This document shows positions 15,880 to 24,030 of a stretch of 64,000 nucleotides of DNA, piece after piece (position 1 is the stretch's first letter; each line of letters opens with the position of its first letter). The DNA lies in NCBI RefSeq assembly GCF_014193655.1, contig NZ_JACHZQ010000003.1, forward strand, positions 496,001 to 560,000, read 5' to 3'. Source of the stretch: Rhizobium sp. BK313. Its GTDB lineage: Bacteria; Pseudomonadota; Alphaproteobacteria; Rhizobiales; Rhizobiaceae. The notes under the pieces are model-generated. The model was not told where the DNA came from, did not search any database, and was given only the letters and a program-made list of their open reading frames with translations. Both the position numbers and the translations under genes were made by a program.

Positions 15880-15959
15880 TGTGGGCGAAATCCTCCGGTT
15901 TGGCAGCAGACTAGAAAGTCGAGCCTCTCATGACAAGAGCTGGTGTCGGAAGCGTGACG

Positions 15960-17228
15960 TCAGATTGGATTAAGTGGATCTTCCTTAGGCAGCGCCGGCG
16001 CGAGTGTTGATTTTCCGGCCGGGCGCGGATCGTCGCCGTAGATGCCGCGCTTCTGCTGCTTTGCCTGTTCGGCGAGGGCGACCAGCGGCGATCCGGCCTC
16101 CGGTTCGGCCCAGCCGAAGCGCACCAGCCATTCGCTGAGATCGATGCGAACATACCGGCAGGCGCCGGTCACCGTACCTTGCCAGGTCGGGCTCGGCAGG
16201 TCGCAGTCGATGGTGCGGCCGCGCAGATACATGCGGAAGGCTGTACGCGCCGCGGCCCCGCAGGGCCAGGTCTTGCCATTCGGCCCGGTGCACATCCGGT
16301 CGACATCGGTGGGAATGATGCCGGGAAGCTGCACCCTTTTGCCGGCAATGGTCAGTACACCGGCGCGATCAGAAAACGGCCGCACCAGTTCCACCGGCTT
16401 TGCTGGCTCGTTCGGCTTTTGACCGCCGTCGAGCGACGCTTGCTGCGATGCCGGTTCGGTAGGCGCAGTCCGGTGGGCTGAAGCCGCGAGCTCCCGGTCT
16501 GCTTGATCGGCCGGCCCCTGGCTCACCGGCGTCTGGCCTACATTGGTTTGGTCGGAAGTTTCCGGCTTCAGGGCAGCCTTGTCCGGCTTTGTTTTTTTCG
16601 CCTCTGCCGTCTGGGCCTGCGTCGTATTCGTCTTTGTCGGAGTTGCCTGCGCCGATTGCGTCGCGCCCGGATTCGCTGGAGTCGTCTTCGGTTGCGCCGA
16701 CTCTGTCGACGTTTTGCTTTCAGCTTGCGTTGGCGACTGCGCTGCAGCGCCCGCTGTGCCTTTGTCGATTTGATCCGCGCCGGTGGCGAGAAGCGCTTTC
16801 GCCGTGTCTTCCGGCGTCGATGTCGTTGCCGCGGCGGAGGGTGTCGTCGCAGGTGTTTGATTGCCTTTGTCGGTCGTCCCTGGAGCTGCGGTGCTGGGTG
16901 CAATCGTTGCGGCATGCGTCGTTTGCTCGGCAACGGCGGCCGGCTGCACCGAGGTCTTGTCGTCCGGCTTCGTCTCGGCCGCGGGCGCTACCTCCTGCTT
17001 GGCCGTCTCGGCCGTCTGGACAGGAGTGGTCGTTGCCGGGATGGGGGTGGCCTTTGCCGTTTCCGTTGGCGCCGGTGCGGTCACCGCCGGGCGGCTTTCC
17101 GCTTCGGCCTCGATGTTGGCTTTGTTCGGCAACCCGAGACCATACTCCTCGACCTGTACGGCAATCAATGTCAGCCATGAACCGACGACCACACCTGCCA
17201 AACTTGCGAGCCAGATATCACGACGCAT
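15960..17228 (-). CDS. Membrane-anchored protein with degenerate nuclease-like domain
   Basis: A 422-residue protein with an N-terminal membrane helix (IWLASLAGVVVGSWLTLIAV), then about 230 residues rich in Ala, Thr, Pro and Gln. A compact C-terminal domain (about 285-400) follows, with AGKRVQLPGIIPTDVDRMC and SEWLVRFGWAEPEAGSPLVALAEQAKQQKRGIYGDD. The latter matches the end of staphylococcal-nuclease (SNase) folds. The usual D-A-P-E and Y-G-R catalytic segments are not present, so nuclease activity is doubtful. The low-complexity linker probably spans the periplasm. It lies 15 bases after a LexA-like regulator gene, in the same direction. Confidence 0.7.
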   Translation of the reverse strand: MRRDIWLASLAGVVVGSWLTLIAVQVEEYGLGLPNKANIEAEAESRPAVTAPAPTETAKATPIPATTTPVQTAETAKQEVAPAAETKPDDKTSVQPAAVAEQTTHAATIAPSTAAPGTTDKGNQTPATTPSAAATTSTPEDTAKALLATGADQIDKGTAGAAAQSPTQAESKTSTESAQPKTTPANPGATQSAQATPTKTNTTQAQTAEAKKTKPDKAALKPETSDQTNVGQTPVSQGPADQADRELAASAHRTAPTEPASQQASLDGGQKPNEPAKPVELVRPFSDRAGVLTIAGKRVQLPGIIPTDVDRMCTGPNGKTWPCGAAARTAFRMYLRGRTIDCDLPSPTWQGTVTGACRYVRIDLSEWLVRFGWAEPEAGSPLVALAEQAKQQKRGIYGDDPRPAGKSTLAPALPKEDPLNPI

Positions 17229-17243
17229 AACGAGAAAACTTTC

Positions 17244-17909
17244 CTATTGGCTGGCCCAAATGATCCGTGCAACCCATTCCACATCCGCAAGGTCGAAGCT
17301 GCGGTTCGGATGTTCCGGGTTGAGCGACAGTAGTTCGATCGACCGAGCGCTCTGTCTCAGCAGCACCTTGGCCATAACTTCACCCTCGCGGGTCTTGACC
17401 ACCACCCGATCATTGCGCCTAATCTGCGCGCCCGGTTCGACGATCAGCACGTCGCCGTCACGATAGAGCGGCAACATGCTCTCGCCCTGCACTTCAAGGG
17501 CATAGACACCGCCCCTTTGCCCGGGAGCCACCGGAAACTCCACCATGTCCCAGCCCTGGCCGACCGGAAAGCCGCCATCGTCGAAAAAGCCTCCGGCGCC
17601 GGCCTGTGCAAAGCCAAGCAGCGGTATGGAGCTTGCCGGCGGGGAAAAAGCGCGATCGGAAGTGCCGCTGGCTCCATCCACCGAGCGCATGAAGCCGAGA
17701 AACTGCTCCATGCTGGCCCCGGTCGCATCCAGTACTTTGGCGATCGATTCCGTCGACGGCCAGCGCAGGCGTCCATCCTGGCTCAGCCGCTTCGATTTGT
17801 TGAATGAGGTGGGATCGAGGCCGGCGCGCCGGGCAAGACCGGACGCTGTCAGGGCATGCCGTTCGGCAAGCCTGTCGATCGCGCTCCATATCTGCTCATG
17901 TGACAGCAT
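17244..17909 (-). CDS. LexA-like (S24 peptidase) HTH repressor
   Basis: A 221-residue protein. Residues 1-70 form a helix-turn-helix (ALTASGLARRAGLDPTSFNKSKR). The C-terminal S24 domain has the nucleophile Ser144 in LEVQGESMLPLYRDGD and the general base Lys181 in GEVMAKVLL. An Ala-Gly pair at 103-104 or 105-106 (FAQAGAGGF) lies where LexA and phage repressors cleave themselves. So it has everything needed for RecA-stimulated or other autocleavage. It is not LexA itself, whose N-terminal domain differs. It heads a two-gene unit with the degenerate nuclease-like membrane protein. Confidence 0.88.
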   Translation of the reverse strand: MLSHEQIWSAIDRLAERHALTASGLARRAGLDPTSFNKSKRLSQDGRLRWPSTESIAKVLDATGASMEQFLGFMRSVDGASGTSDRAFSPPASSIPLLGFAQAGAGGFFDDGGFPVGQGWDMVEFPVAPGQRGGVYALEVQGESMLPLYRDGDVLIVEPGAQIRRNDRVVVKTREGEVMAKVLLRQSARSIELLSLNPEHPNRSFDLADVEWVARIIWASQ

Positions 17910-18046
17910 CGCCGTTCAGCACTCGGAAGCCGGAATATCCGGCGTTTGACCTTAAAGAAAGGTTAACTGAGGCTCTTTTGCGAGTAAAGGGCGACGTAGG
18001 AATAAGGTCCTTTATCCCCTTGCTTTCACTGTTAATTCCAGCAGCT

Positions 18047-18475
18047 TCAGGTTTTCTGCGGCTGCGCCTTGTCGTCGGGCACCTGCTTCTGGAATTCCTT
18101 CGCCATGTCCATGAAGCCGCGCATGAATTTCTGCATGATGCCGAGGGTGCGGTCGATGTCGGCGTCGCTCGGCAGGCTTGATCCGCTGCCAGAGGCCACG
18201 GTCTTCTCCAGCTTCGAGACGCGCTCGGAGAGGCGGTCGAGTTCGTCTTCATAGGCCGCGCGTTCATCCGCAGCCATGCGGCAGACCAGATTACCATTCT
18301 GATCCTGGCAGATCGACATGGCGCCCGTCTGTTTGTCCAGGCGGACAAAATGATCGCCGCTACGCTCGAGTTGGAAGCGCGTCACATCAGCCTCGGCTGC
18401 GTGGCCTGGCGCGGCGAGAAGAAGAGCGGCGGGCAGGATGAGGGCTGCAAGGCCTGATGCCATTTCCTTCGTCAT
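18047..18475 (-). CDS. Periplasmic protein of unknown function
   Basis: A 142-residue protein with a clear signal peptide (ALILPAALLLAAPGHAAEA). The mature part starts with a small beta domain with two cysteines (GAMSICQDQNGNLVCRMAADERAAYEDE), then a coiled coil (LDRLSERVSKLEKTV) and a charged helical tail (MQKFMRGFMDMAKEFQKQ). I do not recognise a named family. The two cysteines could form a disulfide in the periplasm. It is a single gene, divergent from DUF952-pyrD. Confidence 0.72.
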   Translation of the reverse strand: MTKEMASGLAALILPAALLLAAPGHAAEADVTRFQLERSGDHFVRLDKQTGAMSICQDQNGNLVCRMAADERAAYEDELDRLSERVSKLEKTVASGSGSSLPSDADIDRTLGIMQKFMRGFMDMAKEFQKQVPDDKAQPQKT

Positions 18476-18584
18476 GTCATCCTCCGGATTTTCTGCGTTT
18501 TAATCCCAAATAATCTGCGGTAGCCGTGGACATCTGCAGCGGTTTTCGTGCAAAGCCCTATCAGGGATAAACGTTTACACAGGA

Positions 18585-18941
18585 ATGATGACCGCGATGC
18601 CAGTGGTTTACAAGATCGTGCCGGATACGCTGTGGCAGCAAGCCAGACAAACCGGGGTTTTTAATGGCGCAGCGATCGATCTGACCGACGGTTTCATCCA
18701 TTTCTCGACCGCTAAGCAAGCCAGGGAAACGGCGGCGCGGCATTTCGCCGGCCAGACCGGCCTGCTGTTGGTGGCGATCGATGGCGGCACGCTCGGTGAT
18801 AAGCTGGTGTTCGAGCCCTCGCGCGGCGGCGATCTCTTCCCGCATCTCTATGCGCCGCTACCGCTTTCGGCCGTGCTCTGGGAAAAGCCGCTGACGCTCG
18901 GTTCCGACGGCGCGCATGTCTTTCCGGAGATGCCGGAATGA
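18585..18941 (+). CDS. DUF952 family protein
   Basis: A 118-residue protein with the DUF952 pattern: VVYKIVPDTLWQQARQTGVFNGAAIDLTDGFIHFSTAKQARETAARHF, then LLLVAID and GGDLFPHLYAPLPLSAV. The fold resembles glutathione S-transferase-like or ADP-ribose-binding domains, but the function is unknown. ATG codons at 18585, 18588 and 18597 are possible starts. Its stop overlaps the pyrD start in an ATGA, so the two are translationally coupled, and DUF952-pyrD pairing recurs in rhizobia. Confidence 0.85.
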   Translation: MMTAMPVVYKIVPDTLWQQARQTGVFNGAAIDLTDGFIHFSTAKQARETAARHFAGQTGLLLVAIDGGTLGDKLVFEPSRGGDLFPHLYAPLPLSAVLWEKPLTLGSDGAHVFPEMPE

Positions 18942-20026
18942 TCGGCGCCCTCCGCGATTTCGGCCGGCGCGGCCTGTTCATGTTCGATCCGGAAACGGCG
19001 CATGGCATGTCGATTGCGGCGCTGAGGTCCGGCCTCGTTCCGGCCTGCCGGATCAGCAACGATTCCCGTCTGCGTCAGACCGTAGCCGGACTGGATTTCG
19101 CCAATCCGCTCGGCATGGCCGCGGGCTATGACAAGAATGCCGAAGTGCCGGAGGCGCTGTTGAAGCTCGGTTTCGGCTTTACCGAGATCGGCACGGTGAC
19201 CCCAAAGCCGCAAACCGGCAATCCGCGTCCGCGCATCTTCCGCCTGGTCGAAGACGAGGGTGTCATAAACCGCCTCGGCTTCAACAATGACGGCCACGAG
19301 GCGGCTTTCCGGCGTCTTCAGCCGATCCGCGGCAAGGGCATCATCGGCGTCAACATCGGCGCCAACAAGGATAGTGCCGACCGCATCGCCGATTACGTCG
19401 CCGGCATCCGCCGTTTCTATTCCGTCGCTCGCTATTTCACCGCCAATATCTCTTCGCCCAACACGCCGGGCCTGCGAGACCTGCAGGCGCGCGAGAGCCT
19501 TTCGGCGCTGTTGTCGGCTGTGCTTGCCGCCCGCGACGAGGAGGCGGAGAAGGCAGGCAAGAAAATTCCGGTCTTCCTGAAGATCGCGCCGGACCTGACC
19601 GAGGAGGGCATGGACGACATCGCCGCCGAAGTTTTGGCGCATGCGCTGGACGGTCTGATCGTCTCAAACACGACGCTTGCACGCGATGGCTTGAGGGATC
19701 AGGCCCAGGCGAAAGAAGCCGGCGGCCTCTCTGGCAAGCCGCTCTTCGAAAAATCCACGGTCGTGCTCGCAAAGATGCGCCGGCGCGTCGGCGCTGCTTT
19801 GCCGATCATCGGTGTTGGCGGCGTTTCATCGTCCGAAACGGCGCTGGAGAAGATCAAGGCTGGCGCCGATCTCGTGCAGCTCTATTCGTGCATGGTCTAT
19901 GAAGGCCCAGGCCTGCCGGGCCGAATCGTTACCGGCCTGTCGAAGCTGCTCGACCGCGACCGTGTCGGCTCGATCCGCGAGCTGCGCGACAGCAGGCTCG
20001 ATCATTGGGCCAGCCGAAACGTCTGA
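18938..20026 (+). CDS. pyrD: Dihydroorotate dehydrogenase (quinone)
   Basis: A 362-residue class 2 dihydroorotate dehydrogenase, the membrane-associated, quinone-linked step of pyrimidine synthesis. The N-terminal membrane-contact helix (MIGALRDFGRRGLFMFDPETAHGM) marks class 2. FMN-site motifs NPLGMAAGYDKNAE, NRLGFNNDG, GVNIGANKD and ISSPNTPGLRDLQ are intact, and so are the catalytic-serine region and GVGGVSS. Its last 25 bases overlap the 3' end of the MATE gene on the opposite strand. Confidence 0.96.
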   Translation: MIGALRDFGRRGLFMFDPETAHGMSIAALRSGLVPACRISNDSRLRQTVAGLDFANPLGMAAGYDKNAEVPEALLKLGFGFTEIGTVTPKPQTGNPRPRIFRLVEDEGVINRLGFNNDGHEAAFRRLQPIRGKGIIGVNIGANKDSADRIADYVAGIRRFYSVARYFTANISSPNTPGLRDLQARESLSALLSAVLAARDEEAEKAGKKIPVFLKIAPDLTEEGMDDIAAEVLAHALDGLIVSNTTLARDGLRDQAQAKEAGGLSGKPLFEKSTVVLAKMRRRVGAALPIIGVGGVSSSETALEKIKAGADLVQLYSCMVYEGPGLPGRIVTGLSKLLDRDRVGSIRELRDSRLDHWASRNV

Positions 20027-21357
20027 TCGGCCCGCTTTTTCAGCCCCATAACGAGGAAAATGCCGCGGAACAGCAGGAAGGCGTTCATGGCCAACCAAAG
20101 GCCGTGATTGCCTAGGGTCGGTACGAAGACCGCAAGCGCCACAAGGTAGCCGGCAAACGACATCAGCATGCGGTTGCGCATGTCGCGCGACCACGTGGCA
20201 CCGATGAAGACGCCGTCCATCAGGAAGGCGAGCGCGCCGGTCAGCCCGGTGACGGCGGCCCAAGGCAGGTAGGTTTCGGCAGCTACACGCACCTCTTCCG
20301 AGGTCGTCAGCAGGCGGATCAGTGCCGGGCCGATGGTGAAGAAGAAAAGGGCAGCGGCAAGCGCCAGTCCAAAGGACCAAAGCCCGGTCAGCTTCAACCC
20401 GCGCTCGAAGGCGGGGCGATAATTGGCGCCGATCGATCGGCCGGTAATCTGCTCGGCGGCGTTCGCCAACCCGTCGAGATAGTAGCCGGACAGCAGGAAG
20501 AAGTTCATCAATACCGCATTGGCTGCGAGCGTCACCGCGCCGAATGTGTTGCCGATGCGGGTCATCAGCGTGAAGGCGCCGATCAGCACGAAGGTGCGGA
20601 TGAGGATGTCGCGGTTGAGCGCGAAGAGTTGCGTAAGCTTGGCGCGTGACAGGAGTTCGGCGCGGGCAGGCCGCTGTTCGCCGGAGAAACTGCGCAACAC
20701 TATGGCAAGACCCGTGAGTGCGCCGACCGCCTCGCCGATCAACGTACCCCAGGCAACACCCGCGACACCCCAGCCGAGCCAGAGGCCGAGGAGGATGGCG
20801 AGGATGATGTTGACGCCATTGATCAATGTCTGCAGCAGAAGCCCGATGCGGCCCTGGCCACGCCCGAGCACGAAACCGAGGATGGCGTAGTTGGCAAGCG
20901 CTGCCGGGCCGGAGAGCATGCGGATCGAGAAATAGGTGCGTGTCGCGTCGGCAATGCCACCCTCAGGCCCCATCAATTTGACGCCGAGCCAGAGCAATAG
21001 GGGCGACAACAAGAGAAGCAGCAGGCCGCATCCAAGCGCCGAAAGCAGTGCTCGCCAAAAAACCGCCTGCTGCTCATGTCGGTCGTGGCGGCCATAGGCT
21101 TGCGCCGTCAGGCCGGTCGTTGAAGAGCGCAGGAAGTTGAAGCTCGCGAAAATGAGATCGAAGAGCACCGCGCCGATCGCCAGCCCCGCCAGCGCATCCG
21201 GCTGGCCGAGACGCCCGACGACGGCGGTATCGGCGAGGCCGAGCAACGGTGTCGTCATGAAGCCGAGCGTCATCGGAATGGCGATGGACAGCACCAGCCG
21301 GTGCGTCACGTCGAAGGGCAGAACCCTTCCACTATGCTCTTGATGATCCATGTCCAA
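20002..21357 (-). CDS. MATE family efflux transporter (DinF-like)
   Basis: A 451-residue membrane protein with twelve predicted helices of the multidrug and toxic compound extrusion family. The opening VLSIAIPMTLGFMTTPLLGLADTAVVGRLGQPDALAGLAIGAVLF is typical of DinF. The matching second-half repeat lies near NAVLMNFFLLSGYYLDGLANAAEQ. It probably uses a sodium or proton gradient to export organic cations. It converges with pyrD with a 25-base overlap. The CAP-domain lipoprotein gene lies 11 bases upstream, so the two may be cotranscribed. Confidence 0.92.
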   Translation of the reverse strand: MDMDHQEHSGRVLPFDVTHRLVLSIAIPMTLGFMTTPLLGLADTAVVGRLGQPDALAGLAIGAVLFDLIFASFNFLRSSTTGLTAQAYGRHDRHEQQAVFWRALLSALGCGLLLLLLSPLLLWLGVKLMGPEGGIADATRTYFSIRMLSGPAALANYAILGFVLGRGQGRIGLLLQTLINGVNIILAILLGLWLGWGVAGVAWGTLIGEAVGALTGLAIVLRSFSGEQRPARAELLSRAKLTQLFALNRDILIRTFVLIGAFTLMTRIGNTFGAVTLAANAVLMNFFLLSGYYLDGLANAAEQITGRSIGANYRPAFERGLKLTGLWSFGLALAAALFFFTIGPALIRLLTTSEEVRVAAETYLPWAAVTGLTGALAFLMDGVFIGATWSRDMRNRMLMSFAGYLVALAVFVPTLGNHGLWLAMNAFLLFRGIFLVMGLKKRADQTFRLAQ

Positions 21358-21368
21358 TCAGCCCCTCC

Positions 21369-21872
21369 TCAATTCGAGGAGAGCACCATGGACCAATAGG
21401 GCTTGTCACTGGAAGAGGGAGCATAGGCGAGAGCGACGCCTAGGCCGTTATATTTGCCGAGCATGTTGTGCAAATGCTTCGGCGAATTGATCCAGGCCGT
21501 CACCGCGGCATTCACATCGCGCTGGCCTTCGGCAATATTTTCGGCGGCCGGCAGCTTGACGCCGCTCGCCTTGACGCGCGTGCCGAAGTTGTCGCCGATA
21601 CCCATCAGATGTTCCATCCTGTCGGCATCGGCCATGCGCTTGGCCTGGTAGATTGCTGCTGCGCTGGCCGCCGGATCGACCTTGAGCGGCGGCAGCCCGT
21701 TCTTGGCACGCAAGGAGTTGACGAGCGGCAGCGCGGAAGCGGTCTCGTCGTTGGCCGGCGTGTTGGAGACATGGGTGGGTGGTGTGGCGCAACTCGCGAC
21801 GATGGCAGCCAGGGCAAGGCCGGTGAGACGCAGTGCGTGACGTCGCGTAAAAAGTGAAACTTCGGGGATCAT
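21369..21872 (-). CDS. CAP-domain (SCP/PR-1) lipoprotein
   Basis: A 167-residue secreted protein. A twin-arginine-containing signal (FTRRHALRLTGLALAAIVASC) ends in a lipobox cysteine. The CAP domain follows, with ALPLVNSLRAKNGLPPLKVDPAASAAAIYQAKRMADADRMEHLMG, AAENIAEGQRDVNAAVTAWINSPKHLHNML and the terminal YWSMVL. Bacterial CAP proteins of this kind are envelope proteins of unclear activity. The frame is open further upstream, but the ATG at 21872 gives the signal peptide. It is adjacent to a small membrane-protein gene upstream and to the MATE gene downstream, all on the minus strand. Confidence 0.88.
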   Translation of the reverse strand: MIPEVSLFTRRHALRLTGLALAAIVASCATPPTHVSNTPANDETASALPLVNSLRAKNGLPPLKVDPAASAAAIYQAKRMADADRMEHLMGIGDNFGTRVKASGVKLPAAENIAEGQRDVNAAVTAWINSPKHLHNMLGKYNGLGVALAYAPSSSDKPYWSMVLSSN

Positions 21873-21873
21873 A

Positions 21874-22140
21874 TCAGCGGCGAAAGTTGAAGAGGCGGAG
21901 GATGACGAAGAGCGGAATGACGATCGTGGCGCCGAGCAGCAGATAATCGCCAAACTCGCCGAGCGCGGCAAAACCGCTATGCCAGAGATCGACAACGAAG
22001 CGACGAAAGCCGTACAGAAAATCCAGCGGCCGCCAGCCGAAGAACTTCATCACGAAGCCGACGATCAGCGACACGACAATAAGCTTCACGAGCGTGCGGC
22101 CGGGCGAGTCGCCGAGGAACCTATTCACCTGATCGGACAT
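21874..22140 (-). CDS. Small integral membrane protein (DUF6460-like)
   Basis: An 88-residue protein starting MSDQVNRFLGDSPGRTLVKLIVVSLIVGFVMKFFGW. It has one membrane helix near residues 18-35 and another near 62-82 (DYLLLGATIVIPLFVILRLF). It matches my recollection of a small rhizobial membrane family annotated DUF6460. The function is unknown. The ATG at 22140 is preferred to one 21 codons upstream. Its stop is one base from the start of the CAP lipoprotein gene, so these genes form an operon. Confidence 0.8.
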   Translation of the reverse strand: MSDQVNRFLGDSPGRTLVKLIVVSLIVGFVMKFFGWRPLDFLYGFRRFVVDLWHSGFAALGEFGDYLLLGATIVIPLFVILRLFNFRR

Positions 22141-22222
22141 GCGGCTGTCTCCATAATGCCTGTCGAGCGGTTTTGAAATAAGGCTGCGACCTGCGACTCG
22201 CAAGCGCTTTCGCCCAGTGTTT

Positions 22223-22272
22223 CCTGAAACAAGTGCTTACCTGAAACAGGTGCTTGCCTGAATTAGGACTTG
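22223..22272. repeat. Short tandem repeat, three 17-base units
   Basis: CCTGAAACAAGTGCTTA (22223-22239), CCTGAAACAGGTGCTTG (22240-22256) and a diverged CCTGAATTAGGACTTG (22257-22272) stand head to tail. They lie in the divergent promoter region between the DUF6460-like gene and the methyltransferase gene. Tandem operators or slippage are both possible. Confidence 0.6.
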
Positions 22273-22322
22273 AGTTTTTTTGTGGCCGCGTCCAAAGGCG
22301 GATACCAAACAGGATCGAGATC

Positions 22323-23267
22323 ATGCTGCCGAGCCAGCTTTCCTCAGGTGACGTCATCGCCGACCGTCGCGCAGACTATGCGAAGATGCTTGCCGAAAGC
22401 GGCGAGCCGGCAAGCGCTGCCGAATTGATGGAGCAAACTCTGGAGCTGACGCCGGGCTGGGCGGCCGGCTGGTTCACTCTTGCGACCTATCGTGAAAAAG
22501 CGGGGAATACACAAGGTGCCATCGAGGCGCTGAATGAAGTCCTGACCCTCGATGCAGGCGATGTCTTCGGCGCCCGGCTGAAGCTCGCGGTTCTCGGAGC
22601 CGCCGATATGCCCGATCAGCCGCCGAGCCGCTACGTCGAGCGGCTGTTCGACGACTATGCCGACCGGTTCGAGACATCGCTGGTCGAAAAACTCGGCTAC
22701 AGCGTGCCGCAGAAGCTTGCGGCTCTGATAGCTGGCACGGTCGGCATGCCCGCGCATTTCCGTCTTGCCGTCGATCTCGGCTGCGGTACCGGCCTGTTCG
22801 GCCCGGAAATCCGTACGCGGGTCGATCGGCTGGAAGGATTCGATCTGTCGAAAGGCATGCTCGCGAAAGCAGCGGACAAGGGCGTCTATGATCATCTCGG
22901 CCAAGCCGATCTGTCACTGCCTCCACCGTTGTCCGGCATTTTCGATGACGGGCTCGCGCCGGGACGCGCCGATTTGATCACCGCAGCCGACGTGCTGATG
23001 TATCTCGGCAATCTCCAGAGCGTCATGACGATCGTGGGGGGACTGGCCGCTTTCGGGGCTGTGTTCGCCTTTTCGGTCGAGGATGCGGAAGAGGAGGGGG
23101 GGTATCTTCTGCGCGACTCACTGCGCTTCGCTCATTCGGAAGCCTACGTCAGGGCGATATTGGCCGCCGATGGCTTTGTTGTCCGTAATCTCGCCCGCAG
23201 CGTCATTCGCATGGATGCCGGGAAACCGGTGCACGGCATTTTGTTCGTTACACAGAAATCCACGTGA
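22323..23267 (+). CDS. TPR-containing SAM-dependent methyltransferase
   Basis: A 314-residue protein. The first 100 residues contain tetratricopeptide-like helices (AAELMEQTLELTPGWAAGWFTLATYREKAGNTQGAIEALNEVLTLD). A class I methyltransferase domain follows, with the SAM-binding loop LAVDLGCGTGLFGPEIR, the acidic FDLSKGML, and ADLITAADVLMYLGNLQ. The methyl acceptor is unknown; the layout is common in Rhizobiales. The frame extends to 22254, but the ATG at 22323 gives the usual start. It stands alone downstream of three tandem repeats. Confidence 0.85.
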   Translation: MLPSQLSSGDVIADRRADYAKMLAESGEPASAAELMEQTLELTPGWAAGWFTLATYREKAGNTQGAIEALNEVLTLDAGDVFGARLKLAVLGAADMPDQPPSRYVERLFDDYADRFETSLVEKLGYSVPQKLAALIAGTVGMPAHFRLAVDLGCGTGLFGPEIRTRVDRLEGFDLSKGMLAKAADKGVYDHLGQADLSLPPPLSGIFDDGLAPGRADLITAADVLMYLGNLQSVMTIVGGLAAFGAVFAFSVEDAEEEGGYLLRDSLRFAHSEAYVRAILAADGFVVRNLARSVIRMDAGKPVHGILFVTQKST

Positions 23268-23391
23268 CCGGCCGAATGTTGCCGACCGTTCGTAGCCATT
23301 TGCTCAGTGTTGGACCAATCGCGCTCAACTTCTCCATCGCGATCAACCATCGGTCCGATCGCTACACCGTGCTCTGAGCTGAGCGGAAGCC

Positions 23392-23583
23392 TTACTGCTT
23401 GCGGGTCTGGTCGGATTCCGCGATCGCCGCCTCGTGATACCAGCTATCGAAGGCGGCAGTGCAGATGCTTGGGCCAATGTCGGGAGTAAGGTTTACTTTC
23501 TCACGTTGTCCGGCGGGTACGGGGCGAGCCGTGATGGGAAACCGGTAAATCTTTGCCGTTTCATGTTGAGGACTAATCGCCAT
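23392..23583 (-). CDS. gstI: GstI, inhibitor of glnII translation (DUF2735 family)
   Basis: A 63-residue protein starting MAISPQHETAKIYRFP and ending FDSWYHEAAIAESDQTRKQ, the DUF2735 pattern. Length, position and divergent orientation relative to glnII match the gstI gene described in Rhizobium leguminosarum, whose product lowers glnII translation. The frame is open further upstream, but the ATG at 23583 gives exactly 63 residues and has a GGGAGAG ribosome site. An NtrC-like palindrome lies about 90 bases upstream. The identification rests on family pattern and synteny. Confidence 0.85.
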   Translation of the reverse strand: MAISPQHETAKIYRFPITARPVPAGQREKVNLTPDIGPSICTAAFDSWYHEAAIAESDQTRKQ

Positions 23584-23672
23584 TGCAACGTCTCTCCCTT
23601 TTTGGTGTTCAAGCGGGAGCGCTTCAAGAGACTTCTTATATATAGCAGAGTCCGTCCCCATTTTTGAGAGTC

Positions 23673-23691
23673 TTGCTTAAAAAAAATGCAA
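23673..23691. promoter_or_regulatory. Candidate NtrC-binding site
   Basis: TTGC, eleven A/T-rich bases, then GCAA fits the NtrC consensus TGC-N11-GCA with an extended outer pair. It lies in the gstI/glnII intergenic region, about 90 bases upstream of gstI and 240 upstream of the predicted glnII transcript start. NtrC is known to activate glnII and to control gstI in R. leguminosarum. Confidence 0.55.
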
Positions 23692-23919
23692 AAGGTTGAA
23701 ATTATAGGCAATTTTGAGGTTTTGATATTAAAAACCGTAGCCCATGGAAGTCTGATTGCTGCGCTGCTTCGAATCTGCCGCACTGCGACAAGTTGGCAGC
23801 ACTTTTCAGCCAAGTTGCTCACGATTTTGAAGGAATCGGAGGCCAGGCGAGGCAAAATCAACCAAAATTGACTCCAATTTGCGCGTTTTTCTTTCGCTGG
23901 GCTCACATGTCGCGCAGTT

Positions 23920-23935
23920 TGGCATGTCAAATGCA
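23920..23935 (+). promoter_or_regulatory. Sigma-54 promoter of glnII
   Basis: TGGCATG, followed by TGCA, places GG (23921-23922) and GC (23933-23934) exactly ten bases apart, as in -24/-12 promoters. The predicted start is near 23946, giving a leader of about 85 bases before the glnII ATG. glnII is a known sigma-54/NtrC target in rhizobia. Confidence 0.78.
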
Positions 23936-24030
23936 TGTCACATGGTCAGCCGTAGGTGGCGAAGATTTGCGGGCGGGCGCGCCTTTGAATTTTTTCTACT
24001 TCGGGTAGTTAACCCTGATTGAGGTGCGTA

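Noticed and set aside
23645..23661. A possible sigma-54 promoter on the minus strand for gstI
   Set aside because: The GG and GC elements can be brought into register only with a poor match to the flanking consensus, so it is not reported.
23493..23936. A 147-codon minus-strand frame covering gstI and its upstream region
   Set aside because: It overlaps gstI out of frame and runs through the NtrC-like and sigma-54 sites; the composition is that of AT-rich non-coding sequence.
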